DNA of 64,000 bases from Phallus indusiatus (lineage: Eukaryota > Basidiomycota > Agaricomycetes > Phallales > Phallaceae). Under the pieces are notes generated by a model. The model saw nothing but the letters and a program-made list of their open reading frames with translations. It was not told the DNA's origin and searched no databases. The translations under genes and the position numbers were made by a program. Location of the stretch: NCBI GenBank assembly GCA_027605045.1, contig JAQFWX010000059.1, forward strand, positions 161,855 through 225,854. Direction: 5' to 3'. Shown here piece by piece: positions 22,722 through 37,695 of this stretch; position 1 is the first letter of the stretch, and every line of letters begins with the position of its first letter.

Positions 22722-25700
22722 TTGGTAGAAATTAGAAATGTAATATGAAAAAAAAATGGCAATGTCTTGTTTCGCCTGTGTGGGTTTATGTCATATATAA
22801 GAAATACAAAGGAGAGAGTGCACGACTTTTAGCCGCGGGGAGGGCAACGTACCTTATTTCGATCACTTGGACTAGTAGTATTTATGCCGTGAGATGAGAC
22901 CTGGCACTCCTCTTGAGCTCGTCGTTAAATGCCAAGGTGGAGTTTAAAAGGCACGGAAACGGAAGAGAGAGAATGTATGTATGTATACGAGTGGGGTTTC
23001 GATGGGTGGGTGGTGGGTCAGTGGAGCCTGAACACAGAAAGTGAATAGGTGTGCAGAATCGAGGGATTTTTGATAAAGCCTCGAAAGCAATTGCAAGAGA
23101 GCTCTCTTCGTCCTCCAAAGTGCAGCAGACTTTAAAAGAAAAGAAACAGAGGGGAGACGGAGTGAAAAAGAAAAGGAAAAGGAAAAAACGGGAATATGTA
23201 TATGGATTGTATACGCCCCTCTCAGCTCTCTCTTTTTTTCCTGATTAATGCGTTTATAAATTTTATATGTTATATTATATGTATATGTAGTATGTACACA
23301 TTTGGATCAGGTCAGAGGTAACCTAAATAATTGAAATCGTTTAATTAGACGTGCGGAAAAACAAAAAAATATAAAATCACCAAAAGGGACGGAGGAACAA
23401 ATTATTTATTCCCGTCGTAATAAAATAATTCTCAACTATAATCAAGCCAACACAGGGCCGATCGCCAGCACAATACAGGAAGGCCGAGACCGCATTTTTC
23501 ATGTGAAGATCATAATTATAATCATTATTTTACACTATCAAAAAATTAGTTGAATATATTACTAATGACGCCGCTTAAACACTGGTGCAAAATGCCAGCC
23601 AGGTTCATATTTAGCCAGGCAAAGGAACCTCGGCATCACCAAAAAAAGAAGGAATCTACGTTTAGGTAATAAAATATATTATTTTTTTTTTATTTATAGA
23701 TCACAACTCCGTAATCGGGAAAATATCCTCAATTTGGAAGGTCTACTCTCCTTTTCGCGTCTCGTTTCCATTTCTGAGGCTTGGTGATGCGGCGTTTATG
23801 TTAGCTATACAGTAAGAGTATATGCAGTTGGTACAGCAACTAATTATTCGATATATTGTCAATCCGTGCCAAATTCTATAATCACTTCTCTTTATTTCTT
23901 TCTCTCTTTTTTTTTACGGAAGGTTAAAGTGGACGTGTCAGTTGCTCTCCAATCACTGATTGGCTCTCGTTGTCTACGGGCGACAATTAAAAAAGGACGG
24001 CTCAAAACGGCAGAAATCGGCGGGGAACTTTTTAAAGTTTTCAGGAACCAACAGCAACAACGAATTATATTGCCCGTCTCTCTGTCCTTTTTTTTTGCCT
24101 AACGGATGTGTCCGTATCAGTGTCATTGGACACTCCATTTGACGGCAGGGGAAAGAGACATTGAGCATAAACCCTCTGATAGTTTTGAACTCGAACTCAA
24201 GTTTCGAAGATCCTATACTGTCTATGTAGTACCCCACGCCCCGCCTTCAATCACATCAATGATGTGATGCATACCTCTGGCTCATGAGCGCAAAGATTTA
24301 CAAAACCCCATCTGATCTATACAATTCATTCATTTCCTCACCTATACACCAAAAGCTTAAAAATATATATACTAGGCGATACGCGACGACCGCATGAAGA
24401 TAAGGGACACCCAACCGCCTCTTTTCTGCTTTCGCGTCGCGAAACAAAGCAACCGCGTGTGTACATATGCAGTATATATAATTCTGAAATGAATGAATGC
24501 ACACCATCGTATACTCACGTGTATATGTGTATATAACATGCTCTTTCTTAATTTGGATAATCAGACCGGATTCGATGAAACAAACTTGAAAGAAAAGAAA
24601 AACGTTTGAAGCCGTATATATACATAATACATTATTTGATTGAGAGGACTTGAGCTCCGAAACAAAATGGAGCCAAGGTAAACATATGTCGACGTCATTT
24701 TTTTCTCCGATTTTTTTTTTCTTTTTTTTCTCATCCCATTTTCACCCGGATTCACGCGCGCGTGTAGACAAAATGGTGCAGTACATAGATACATATCATA
24801 TATCAAGTTTATCCGAACCCGAACTCTCTCTTTCGTCCCTGCATCATCATCAGGCTTGCCTTACCTTGCCTGAAAAGCAGGGCCGAAATTTTGATTTAGC
24901 AGTTCACAATAAGAGAAACATTTTACGGGATCCGTTCCCCAAAGCCAAAGTATTCATATGCATTCATATAAAACTCAAGTATGTATGTAAGCAAAAGCCA
25001 GGTACATATGTAACAACTGTATTTGTATTGGAAACAGCCAGTTAATATTGATCGTCGCATTAAACCGTGTGGATATACCCACCCAACAATCCATCTCAAA
25101 AAGTAGGTGTTTTCGCAGAAATCGTTAATATGCAACAGTTGGTAGCAACAGCCAGTACCATGTGTACGATGTATCAGTCGCATCGCGCGGGAAACCCTCT
25201 CGAGATCATTATTGATGGCACCTCCCCTTCCTTCCCAAGACGACCTGAGAACTCACAAATGATCTGCATGATCACATACGAGTGTATCAAATGTTGAACC
25301 ACACCACACACGCAACTTGGAGACGCAAGGTCCCCCGCGGGCCCGATTGTGTACGCAACACACAGATCCTACATAAACAATCCTAATTAAATAACATAAC
25401 TCCATCAAATAGTAATAACGTCCCTGCATTCTTGTTCAACTTCGGCCCGTGCGGTGCAAAGCTCACATGTATTTATGTACATAAGTATCTAAGTAAGTAA
25501 ATTATGATAAGTACAGTATACGCACTGATGAGCATTTAACGGTATGTAGTTTTTTAGAGTTTTTCAACCCCCCTCAGAAGGATCACGATACTGTATTATG
25601 ACTGGGGGTCGTCAGTCTTCTACTCTCTCCCTTCCTCCGCCCCTCCTCCCGCTGGGTCGCTTTTTCCCTTCGAGAATCGACATAATGATGTCATAATAGT

Positions 25701-27276
25701 AATTATACCGTAGCAGAATTCGGAAATAACTCCCGAGTCCGAGTTTTCAAGAACTCAAGCTGCACCATAGTAAGACGACGGGGCAGTCACGTTACACTTG
25801 ACCGCGCCAGTGCCAGTGCCCAGTGTATAGGCAACTCTGCAATAAAAAGCCTGCGTGCTTTGTTATTTTCCCATTGACCCATTTTGATTTCTGGGTTTCG
25901 CTCGCTCGGAAGAAGTACATACATATGAATCTGTGAAAATTCACATGTCGGGGCTCCAGTCAGGTTCACCGACCGTCAATTAAAAAAAAAATCAAAGTGT
26001 TCAATCATGGATATTGCAGGCCGCATTGATAAAATCCCGTATGTATGCGTATCATTACGAGCATTACGAGCATATAATCTCAAACTTTAAACATTGATTA
26101 ATGATTAATGATCACTGAGTGGCGCGCGTACGAACCCTTGAACCACTGTCCCTTACCGAATTACGTTCTACCTACTCGGAGGCGTCGTGAGCTCTCTCAT
26201 CTTACAAATCCCAAATCCCATAAAAACAACTCTCACGCGATGATTTTAAATCAGCGTAAGCGGCTGTCCCTTTTCAATCCTTCTTTCTCCCTTCTTTCAT
26301 CTTTCTTCCCTGAACGCCACGCGAACCCCATCAGTATCGCTCGGTTTGCTGCGCCAGGGCTGGTCATGTACGTCCTTTGCGTCCGAGCTGAGTCGTCCGT
26401 CTCGGCCGACACTATGTAGTCACTAGACACTGGTCAGCCGTCAGCGAGCCAGTATGAGCATCAAAATCATTTTCATTTCAGCATAATAAAGCGTACCGAG
26501 TCCCGAGCCCCGACTCCGACAAAGGTCTTTTCTTTCTCTCTCTCACAGAATCAGCCAGGACACGACTCAAAGGGAATTCCTTTTATCCTCATTAACCGCA
26601 AAGATATGTGGGTCTTGTACTTTTGGGGTGTTGGGTGTTTCGGTATATCCTGAATTATGTAAAGAGGTATGTAGATAAGTGAGTAATATCGTGACCATGA
26701 GCTTGCATACACTCACTATATACCGTCAAATCAACCCGCTGCCAGTCCCAATGAACCCTTCAGAAGGAGATTCGCTTGAACAACTCAGGTTCACCTCGAT
26801 GGACATATCACTAACCAGAAGACCAACAAGAACAGTGCATTAACAATCAAGAAGAAGGAGAGGGAGAGAGGAAAAGACCCACCAGTCATATAAAAAGGGT
26901 AACACCAAAAAAAGGAAAATGCCAGAGATGATCATTCAATATATATCCTCATCACTCTTCCTTTTTTCGTTTGACAAAGCTTTGAAGGAAGAAGTCGATC
27001 TCGGGACAATCTGCATTTTTGTAAAGTCGTCCTGCATTAAGTCCTGCACAGTGATCAGAGTTAGGTATTTCTGTCGCATTACTTAATGAAGAACAAACCC
27101 CGGGGTTCTATATCCCTTGATATTTAATTTTCCACGGGGGACCCTCTCTCCTCTCAGGCTTCCCTTCCCTTTCTTTCCTCTTCCTGTTTCTTCCCGTTGA
27201 TTACCCTGAACAACAATAAATCAAAAACCATTCGAGAATTATTGAAAGAGATGGTAGGTCAACATACTAGTAAGCC
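22722..27276. other. Long non-coding region upstream of the homeobox gene, about 4.5 kb
   Basis: No supported gene. The first few hundred bases are AT- and purine-rich and probably hold the promoter and 5' leader. An imperfect palindrome (ATCACATCAATGATGTGAT) lies at about 24249-24267. A repeated ATTACGAGC(A) element is at about 26055-26072. Several polypyrimidine tracts occur at 24700-24740 and 25620-25680. A long upstream region would suit a heavily regulated developmental gene (inference). Confidence 0.45.
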
Positions 27277-27718
27277 TTAATATGCTCCATGCTGATCGGT
27301 GCTCCATTTCTTTGGAGAGGATCCACAAGGATTGACGGTAAATACCACTGGGAAACCGAGAACGATAAGAAAAAGTAAGGGACCGAATCCACTGGCGGTA
27401 ATATGTCGAATGCTTCTGCAGACGCAGAGTAAGACAATAAAGCTGATTCGGAAATTATTTCAGACCCTTTTCGGCCCCGTCGGAGGTCTAGTTTGAATGT
27501 GGAGGAGTGGGAGAGTGTGGAGAAGTGAGTGAGTGGGCGATGGGAGTCAAAACCTGGAATCCGAGGGGAAACGAGAGAGAAGAGAGAGGTATCCAATGGA
27601 ATACCCTGGTTGCGTAGTTGGTTGGCTGAGGGCTGGGGGATGATCCGTCCCACAACGTTATTGTCGCTGGCAGATTTGATAACGACAACGATAACCCTCA
27701 CCTCAATATGCTAGACAT
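27277..27718 (-). CDS. Possible small membrane protein, exon structure unresolved
   Basis: One frame ends in a good hydrophobic helix (GFGPLLFLIVLGFPVVFTV) followed by a polar tail (NPCGSSPKKWSTDQHGAY) and a TAA at 27277-27279. A plausible start is a mini-exon at 27702-27718 (ATG TCT AGC...) followed by GTGAGG. I could not find one set of splice sites that keeps phase from that start to the helix, so the gene model is incomplete. I do not recognise the family. It could be a genuine small single-pass protein or chance coding in a CT-rich stretch. Confidence 0.35.
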
Positions 27719-30700
27719 AATTTACTCTACAAAAAAGCTGTAGCTTCTTCCTAAAAATAAAAAGTATTGACTATTAGGTATGTATGAAACACAGCGTTAA
27801 ATGTCATGAGGTGCGACACTGGTTTGTCCCGCTCGCCGTTCCCAAGTTGTGTGGTGACCCGCATACTACCAAACAAGTTATCCGTTTCCTGACGGAGTCG
27901 TATAATGCGCCACACATAAGTATGATAAGATTGGCAGGATTGACAAAGAGGGATTGAAGGCAGGAGCTTGGATATTCGCAGCGTCTAGCTCGGGCGCGCG
28001 AAATGCGACTGAGGGGAGTCCGAGGGGGAGGAGGGGAAGCGATTTGGAACGCATTTACCCCCTCAATTCAGAAATTCAAATTATAATTTGAAATTTTCTC
28101 ATGGAACTCCACTTACATACAACTTATCTACTGCTGGGTTCTCGTAATGCGGTTCCTTCTAATCTTTGACGCTTTGCAAAACAAAACAAAAGTAGGAAAC
28201 TCAATTCCCCAGTTGCATATATACCCTTTAATGTATCAAGAACCAACGATGACTACAATAAACATGACTTTTTGAGTTCGAATACACTGCTGAAAACGTT
28301 GCTTTCTGGCGGTTGTGGCACTACTGCTTCCGTGGTGATACACACATACACACACACGCATTTATTTAATTACCGTGGAAGTTTGTTTCAGCCACGCATC
28401 AAGATTCATTTATCCTCGCAGAAAGCTATCACATGCATTACACTCTTAACGCTCCCGCTGAACGGGTTGAATCTCATGTGTTATTTCCTGCATTGATTTT
28501 AACTTAGAACGCAAGGACAGGACAGTACCGAATATTGATACTGAGATCCGTTAGGGCACGAAACTCCACATAAGCTAGAAAAAGATGACAACAAATATTC
28601 GGCTGCGTATTTTTCTGTCGTAGAATATCAATCAATCTTGAATGACATGACGTTGAGAGAGCGGAGCACCTCATTCGTTCCCTAAGTCTTGATAATAATG
28701 TTACCCTGGAAACATATACCATCTTTCAAATTTACTTATGTCCCCTAAACACTACCATTCACATGAGTCGGAAAGGTAAATGGAAGGTGTATTGGGAATT
28801 ATGAATGCCACATACTAGTATACAGTTCCTACACAATTGAATTGTAGACTTAATATGCCAGACGTATAAGCGACAAGGCAATCGCAATCTCACGCTGAGG
28901 TTCAGGATTAATGCAGTGGCACATTGTGTGCCTTCCATCCATGTGCATTTATGTATTCTTTCAGGCCACCTATAACTCCAATTCAAACAGATAACATAGG
29001 AGAACTTGAAATTTGAGGAACTTATTCGGTACTTAACATGACATTCCACCCATCCACCTCACCCACTCATTCATTCCAATTTCAAAAAGAAAGGTTATCT
29101 AAACAACAAAAAACTAAACTACGATACAACTCTCGGAAAGATCCACGACAGGCACTGGGACCTATCCAGCAGTGGGCTCGCCGCATTCCGCACTGCACCA
29201 CCCGTGACTCCCACCGCCCGACGAAAATACTGCCAGGGAAAGGTGAACCACACAGACGCAATTTACTGTAATAAGCTTGGTGTGCATATCCCGCCGCTCT
29301 TGCACAGCCCATTTTGTTTGCTTTCTCCATCGGCTTTTCCCCTCAGCCTAATTAGTACCCGATACATATGTGTTCTCCCTTTGTTTACTGTACAAAAAAA
29401 TTGTTTTCCTTCCCTGGATAAGTAGAGAAGTAAGGTGTAAGATGAATTCAGGTTTTCAGGGTTTATCTAGATTTACCTAAAACCTTAATCAGGCATGGCA
29501 CCGGTGTGGATGGCCTGTCTTTCTAATTCCACCCCCGTGATCTATATTTAACTTCCATGACGAGATATTAGTAGCGATATGGAATTCTGGTCGGCTGCTC
29601 TCTCTCTCTTGCTTTGTCGATATTATATTTGGCGCTATAATGTATGTGTCTGAGTTTTGTTCCATTTGTTATTAGACTTGGGAGATTCCATGCCCGAGTG
29701 TGCCGATACCAAGCAGAACTTCTCCTGTATGAGACGTATCAAGGGAACTCAGTACTAGGGCGGCTGATTTTCTGGTTTTCTCAATCACCAACAGATACTG
29801 CTACCCTCCTCAATTTCTTTCTCCAGATTTTAACACAAATACTCTGTTGTGTATTAATTTCCAGGATTGGTTCCCTAAGTTGAGACAGCCCGGAAAACTT
29901 GCCCGAGTGGGTTTTTGATATGACTGCCTGTCATAAGCATCAACTCAATAATATTTGAAAAAAAGAGAAATATAGGGGATGTAAACGCCTGAGAATCTGG
30001 GGATAAACATTATAACATTTGATTGAGTTCCCTAGCGTTTTTCTCTTCTCATGAAGGCCGGAAAGAACGGACGTTCAGATCCACCTACGGTATCTCGTAA
30101 GTTCTGAGAAACTAAGAGAGATACAGAGATTCTTCCGAATTCCATATCTCGGATTTATTTTTCCTGTTTCTTGGTCATCATATCATACATTCTTCTCATA
30201 CCTGACACCTCCCATTCAAAAGAATCATTGGCGCAGTCATCGAAGATCCGATCATCATGTGCAAGCCCAGTATAACAACTGTCGGTGTTAGTGCCTTTCC
30301 TTTCCCTCATTACTGGCTGCATTGCTTAAGGTTCAAAGTGGATCTTTGTGTATATCTTATGTTATTATTTGTGAGCGACCGTATATTGAGAGTGCTTCAT
30401 CGGAACATTTGGTGGTCGAATTTCATAGATTGGGGGACGATCACACCATCCTGTCTTCTTGCGCGCCTTCGTGTTGAGCTATAAACTTGAGAATATTTCA
30501 GTCTTTATTTATAAGTTGTTTGCTCCAAACAACCTGATAGGATATTACAATATGCTGTGTATTTATACTAAGTGACTTGGCTAGGGGTATCACTGTAACC
30601 TATCTTGAGACATAGTGCATAAGTAAGAACCCCGGAACATGTTTCATCCGTGACATATCTTTATCACTTTGAGATGTGTTTTTTTCTCGTTCTCTTCCTT

Positions 30701-33700
30701 TTTGTATTGTATTTGAACTTACATATTGTCGTTCATTAGAACGTTGAGGAAACCCGCTGGAACCCGGTCGGAACTCGGGCCTCGGGGGTAGGAGCAATCC
30801 CCTTAGTCACTTGTCTTCTCGATTTCTCTATTCCAATCTTATTTCAAGAATAATGATATTTACAATAATGTATACCATGATATTATGGGCTCGATGAAGG
30901 CACTATCGCTGAAACATATAAGGAGCGAAATAGGAAAAAACCCCTCACGCTCACGCCATGCTTGAACTATGGACCGGACCTGTCGACGACCACCGTGACG
31001 ACCTCTCAGGTCGTGATGACTCACTTGGCATACCTCAAGAAGAAAACATCCCTCGCGGTCGGAGAACTAAGGAACAGAAAATGAGAAAAGAGATGGGAAG
31101 AAATATAATGCCGTTTTGTGAAGTTGGGAATTCGGGCTATTTTCTCACTTAGACTACGTCCGTTAATACGGCGTACGGTATTATGGGACAGACAATCAGA
31201 TATCGCCAGTTCCTGTAGTATCTGTTATACCTATGGGAATAAAGCGCACGGTCTGACCTGGGGAAACCCGACGGAGAACAAACTGATCATTAACACAGGC
31301 ACACGGCGTCCACTTGATCCTACAGAAACCGCCTGGTGTCTCGTAATTACCCGCCCACATGCGACTTGAATTCCGAGGGTTTGGAGGCGCAAAAACCAAA
31401 AGTCCCCGTTGTTTCTCTTAAGACTATCACTGTAAAAGTGGCGCATGCGTAGTCCCAGACGGGCGGCAGGGCGCGGCTTCTTCTGTCATTGGCAAAGACA
31501 GAGTTCTTCTGATCGCTTCGTCTCGTTACCGGGTGCCGACTACCCGAGAAATTTTCCAAAACCGTTTGCAAATCCCTTCAGTTAGAGGCTCTTTGTAAGG
31601 GAACTCAAGAAAGGAACCGTAAGGGGAGGAGTCCGGCCGGCAGCTGTGAGCGATTCAACGCTTGAACGGGACACGGATGAATCGATGACGGGACGCACGG
31701 GTGACGGAAGGCGGGTTCTTCCAGTGGCGGACGGTGAACGGCAGACGCAACTCGACGATGGGAATGATGAGCTTTAATCGACATCACGTCGGCAGTCGGA
31801 GAGAAAAAGCGAATAAGATCGCAATGTCGGAGTCTATAGAGCGGGATGATCGCCTTACAGGTAATCAACAACGATTATATTCCACACGGTCACCAAACGG
31901 GATTGACAAAGGGTGCTTGGGGAGAGAACTGTGGACCGTTGTCCAACCAGTTAGGCGTTAATCTCAAGGTACAACCAGTTGCCTTCTCTTCCTTCTCATT
32001 TTTGCTTCTAGTGAATTTGTTCCCTCAGACTTATCCGCACGCGCTTGTAGAATAATCATAACCTTTTAGTAGTCTTCGTCTTCCATTCTGCCACCGTCCC
32101 CTGCTTTAATCTGCCAATTCAACCGTATGTATACTAATACCAGGGACTAATGACTTTCAGGGCTTTAATTCTTGGCGAGATCTTACAAAACGCAATAAAG
32201 ATGCATTTTTTGCATCCTTTCGTCCAATAATTTTGTTTGCCGTTACTAATGAGCTTGGCTGGTATACCAGAGGGTCTTCTGAGGTAAGTGTGGGAAGGGA
32301 AATACGTCATTTTGAATTGGGGAATCCAATAATTCCCTTCTCGTCCTACCTGCAGCCGACGATTTGTGAGAGTTCGTGAAGTCGGTGACAGCCTGATATG
32401 CCTGAGAGTCGTTTCTTTCTTTGTAGAAGGGAACCATTGTGGCAACTTGCCAACTTTCAAATTAGGAGTTAGGAGATGATATCAAACATGGAATGCCATT
32501 TCCAAGTTCACATGTTATTTTATTTGACACTCCCTTCCAATGGTGCTCCGGTGGAAATCCTTGATCATCTCTATAGAGTTAAAACTAAGGTTAAGTGTGC
32601 TTACTTTTTTTCAATCATCATTTAAGTTCCCAATGTTTTGATTAAGGTCTGTGCCCATTGATCTTTGGCACTGAGTCCGGTATCTTCCGCGTTGCCCACC
32701 ATAATTGACCTCCAGTTTCAGTCCAGCTGCACTCCAGCATGTGAATGAACTTGCATGCGAAACAATTGGTCTGTATGCCACGCTGAAGCAGAAGAACAAA
32801 AAACGTCAAACTGATAGCTGATATTGATGGCCAAATAGCATCGACGTTATCTGGACCCCGCGACGGTTGGACATACAATATTCAATACAATAGAGCTTCC
32901 GTCTCAATAGGTACTGAGGTGCCTAAGCACGTTGGATTGGCTATCGCTTGCTTTGGTATGAATATAGCTCTGAATTCAAGGCCGCCGGTAAGCTTATATG
33001 CATGTCCACTATTAATTTCGATAAAGCTTTCGTCTCAGGTAAATTGTTAAGGTGAGCGCATCAGCCAAGGTTAGCCGGTGTTGTGCCAGAGTATAAATCA
33101 TTCACTATAGCGAGATAGGTCTGAGAAACCCAAAAAAATACAATGGGTTAGAACTCACGCTGGTGCAATTCACACCAATATGAATGGTGCTTAAGTTTGG
33201 CACTGATTGAACTCAATTGTACTTTGTATCTCCTTTCTCCGTCGCGCGTGTGTATCTTACTGTCAATCTGTCTATTGAGAATGCGATACGGTTTGGCAAA
33301 AGTTGGCGATAGCGTGGTGACGAACTTGGGGCAACCGCAGGTTGGTTTCCAGAGGGCTCTGATGCGTAGTACAGTAACCTTCCTTCGAGAAAAAAATAGT
33401 CAAATCTTTCAAATAGGCTCATTGCTACCTCCAAAACAACCACAGAACAATCTGTGAATATGAAATAACAAAAGATATGTGGTCAGTATTTACCCAAAGG
33501 AAGCTGATCAGAACTCAAATACGGGATTGGCGACCGGGATTTTATTTTCATCTCCAAAGAGATACGTGACGAATGCCGGCCTCGCCATCATCTTGATTAC
33601 GTTTTCTTGTCGAGCCCGAGTATAGGAAATATCATTGGGCGCTGTGATTGTAAAAAATTTTCAGAAGGATTCTACTGATGACCGGTAGCACCTAAACTTC

Positions 33701-36700
33701 GCTGCTATCTACATGCCCAGAATGGCACAAACGAAGTTGACTCATCTTTTACTTGCGCTGATGGCTTGCAGAGTGGCTTCGGATAGGCCCGACGTGACTA
33801 ATCTTTCGGTCTGCGAGAGTAAATATATTTGGCAACAATACTAACCATAGAGAAGGAATTGATATAAAAGGATAGTTCGGCTGTGAGCACTGCATATGTC
33901 ATCTGAAGGTGTCTTTCCTCATTTTCCACTTGTATATACAAAAATACTGTACTTGCCGGATATAGAAACGGCTCGTGACTTATCGCGGCCTCGATTACAT
34001 AACATCAGCCGATGGTGCCTAAAGAAGGTGCGCTTCGAATTCCTGGGATGACCGCTTTGAGCAGAATAAGCCAAATGCATGAGATAACACGATAACACCC
34101 ATCAATATCATGCTACATATATAGCTAAGGTATAGAACAAATCGCACCTATCAATGACCTCGCAATTGACGTAGTCTCGCGCCAGCGGAACATCTCTGTG
34201 TGCTATAATTAAATCGTTTACATTGCCTTCAATAGTCATTTGTGTACAGCGCCGTTCATGCCCTGAAGTACGGACGTGCCTCACTCGCACTCGCTCGTTA
34301 AGCCTCTGCTATCTCAATACATACGGACGAATGGCTTACCACCTATTAATTGCTAAGCTTTAAACAACGTGAAATCTTGACAGGATCAGACAGTTCTTAA
34401 AAATATGGTTGTCGATATTTCATTGTGCCTTTCGGGTCTGAATAAACGGTTAAAACGCATAATTACTTGTTGATGTCAAGATCCGGGAAATCATAACAAG
34501 CACATAAAAGTGGAACCTCGTCCAGAAAAGATTAACTTTCCTGGAGAAAGAAGCATTCTTTGGACTTAAACCGTGTACTGACGGATAGATAGGTAAACAA
34601 CCTAGTAACAGTGAACTTATCGAGCTACAACTTTCACAGAAGTAATCTGAAGTAACCTACCAAAAAGCTGTACATACGCAACTCAATTGGTGACTTGCTT
34701 GGGAACTCCGACACCGGAGTGATGTAATTGGGTTAAATATCAAAAAAAAAGCCCCAATAACCCATTTCAATCAGATAAATATGAAGTTGATTGAATTATT
34801 TATTGTGTTAAAGCTGTCGAACCTTTTTAGCCAATTCTGCAGGTAGCAGTCTGCCTTGCCGATGGGGAAGTAAGAAGCTAACTATAGTGGTTAGATGGCA
34901 GTAAGCATTACATCAACAATTGAGTTGATACTGATCGAAAAGACACACGACCTCATAGTATTTCCAATGTGGTCTGGTATCTGATGCAACAGGGAGAAAA
35001 ACAATTACGAGAACATTCAGACTTACGTATTATATCATCTTGGTTTGAGTTTAGTGGTTGTCGACGGTCAACGTGGAGGACTGACAAACATCTGTAACAT
35101 GAGTGGCATGGCTGATGAATCTATGTTCGGAAACAAATCAGCAAAAAAAAAAAAAACAAACTTAGCGGTTGTTTAGCTAAGAATGTTCTGAGACAAACTG
35201 CAAATTCGTAGTTTGGATAGATCTTCCGAGGCCCGATAGATGTTGATATTAATAATGCTTTACGCATCATATGAAAGAGCTTCTTATTTAATTATGACAT
35301 ATCATTTACCTATCAATACCATGTCTTCGGCCTAACAGTGCCGCACAGTATTTCATATTTATCTTGAACATGGCAACACAAAATGTGTATTCCAATAGCC
35401 TGTATGAGATACAAAGACGACAAGGATTTGTTGAAGCTTCAAACAAATGGCGAATCTTACAGTTAAATACCAGGTGTTACAGGGTCGGAAAACTCCTGAC
35501 GTGATCTAATCGCGGCGGATGAAAATGAAACGAATGACATTGAGTGATTTGGGTAAATCCCCACATGCGTATCATACGACTGTGGCGTTAGCCACTTCAC
35601 GAAAACGATAAAAACTCCGACGTTCAGAATAACGATGATAGATGCATTTTTTTGATGAGAAAATCACAATACAATGTCTCAAAGAGGCCGCTCATTCCTG
35701 ACTCTGAATATGATGGCGTCAGTCAATAAAACTACGAAACGGGAGACGTACTCTTAAATGAATGGTATTAGGAATATCTTGAGAAATCATTTGTGTGCTG
35801 GAGTGTTCAGTTATCATTGGTGATAATTATACCATGATCAAGAGTGGATCGTTGACAGATGTTCTAGTTCCGAGTGCACGGAGTTGGTCACTGTCAGGAG
35901 TTGGTTTTGACCTGTGCAACGATCTTCCAAAAGGTTCATTAAAATATTTAATATAGGGATAGCATCCAGTAAGACAAACGTGATACATTTTGCTCGCAGA
36001 AGCAAGCACAGGTTTTGGTGACATTTTGCAACTAGTTGCTAAAATTACAGCTGCTTACGTAGTTTTCGCACGCACATGAAGCCTTCCACTTTGCCCTCTG
36101 TTTTTCATGTCTTCCAAATTTCTTCTATAAGTATAGCCTACCTATGAAACAAAAGAATCGCTGAATATGGATAGAACACAGGATCAGCAGCAGGCCACAG
36201 TATACTTTTGTATACATCGAACAATGTGACTATCTCTCAAAACCCAATCAAGGCTACGGTCCTTCTTTTCCAAGCTTCCTCGGCGAAAATCCACGCTTCG
36301 GGATCCTTATTAATCATATTCTTCGACAAAATGATATAGGTATATATACCTTACCCCATACTGAGGCGAAATCACTCACCAGATCTCTTTCAGTCCGCAA
36401 ACCTAATCTGAACCTTCTAAACGCAATCATCAGTATTCAAGTATGCAGCTAATCCCTACTATTGGGCCTATGGTTCATTGTATTGAATGGTACACCATGA
36501 AAATGATAGAATCAAGCTTGAGCTCCCCCACCAGGCGCAAACCGGATACGCTAAACGATACTCCTGTCTTCGATAAAGTAAATAACAATCCCAGATGTTG
36601 TTGTCTCGTTGATTGGTGCATTTCAGGTCTCCTGTCCCTAGCTTAGCTCAAGTTTGTCGCCTCTTGCTCTATTAGATCAATAGACCGGCTATGTCCAAGA

Positions 36701-37695
36701 AATGATGCGTTCTCCAATATCTTGGTGATTTAATTAATGAATAACTCATATGTATGAGCGCAGGGGAGTTTACCTCACAACGCGATCAGAAGCGAAACTT
36801 GAATCAACGGCTGAGCTTTGCATCTTTCTCTGGCCAATATTTGTCTTTAAAAGGCAATGGACTACGTTTCGCAGCGTCTCAAAATCAAGAAGTTCAAAAT
36901 AAGCTGCTTTAATCAAGAGGATTCGAGTGGATTTCTGTGTTCTCTGACGTCGTGAATCCTTGGCGGCTTGAGCTACCTAGTCCGATACCGGTACTTAACG
37001 TACTTAACCCAACCGCGTGTCAATTTCCGGTTTACATATATATCGAAGGATGATAATTGTTCTACCGACAACTAGGATAATTTTATAAGTTGAACAGCTA
37101 AATCAAAAGTCCTTGATCGGAGCTTGCCTAATAACTTCCTGCCTAGGCCTAGGCCTCAGGACACCTTAAGATTGTAATATCTCGTAAGATCATGCGTGCC
37201 CTAGTTGCGCGCCCTGATGACTACGAATACGGAAATCTGCTGCTGTACAGTATATTCGACCAAATTTGGCTTTGATTTACTAAACAATTGATTCTTGTTT
37301 CATTGAGGCACCTTCCGGCTCCGAACTTTCAAGAAACAAATTGTCACAGAATTTAGTGCCCACCGGGTTGACATATGTGGTTGCATGTTACGCGCTGCAC
37401 TCCGGAGATCACACAGCACAGAGACATAATGTACGTATATTTACCCATAAGGCAACGGTACGTACATACGTTTTTAGAAAGCAGCAAAAATAAAGAAGAA
37501 AATCATGGACTGAAGGATCCTATCGATCCTTCGTCCGAGTCGTGGCGTTATTGACGGTCGTAATTCGTTAAAAATCGTGACAGTGGAAGAGAGTGACAAT
37601 GGGCAATGAAAAAGAAAAAAGAGAGATTAGGTCAAAGAGTAGATAAATGAATAAAGTCCGATTCGTGAAAGTTTCAGCTTTCCTCCGTTTCTTAT
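27719..37695. other. Gene-poor stretch, about 10 kb
   Basis: No gene I can support with confidence, apart from the weak candidate listed separately at 31846-32283. The sequence is AT-rich with scattered homopolymers. Small features include an 8-bp perfect hairpin GAAGGATC-CTATC-GATCCTTC at about 37512-37532, a CCTAGGCCTAGG palindrome at about 37142-37155, and repeated TACGTA motifs at about 37430-37470. No terminal repeats or transposase fragments were seen. Confidence 0.45.
31846..32283 (+). pseudogene. Possible coding remnant, two spliceable exons, family unknown
   Basis: Two stretches read as convincing protein when joined by a GT..AG intron (donor after 31968, acceptor at about 32160). 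The first ends TKGAWGENCGPLSNQLGVNLK. The second begins GFNSWRDLTKRNKDAFFASF and runs to GWYTRGSSE before another GTAAGTG donor at about 32284. Composition and phase look protein-like. Beyond these exons I find no start and no downstream exon that clearly continues it. A further protein-like stretch (GWTYNIQYNRASVSIGTEV) lies at about 32862-32918. I do not recognise the family. Confidence 0.35.

Noticed and set aside
24240..24270. Imperfect palindrome as a transcription-factor operator
   Set aside because: A single short symmetric site in AT-rich DNA is expected by chance; no neighbouring copies.
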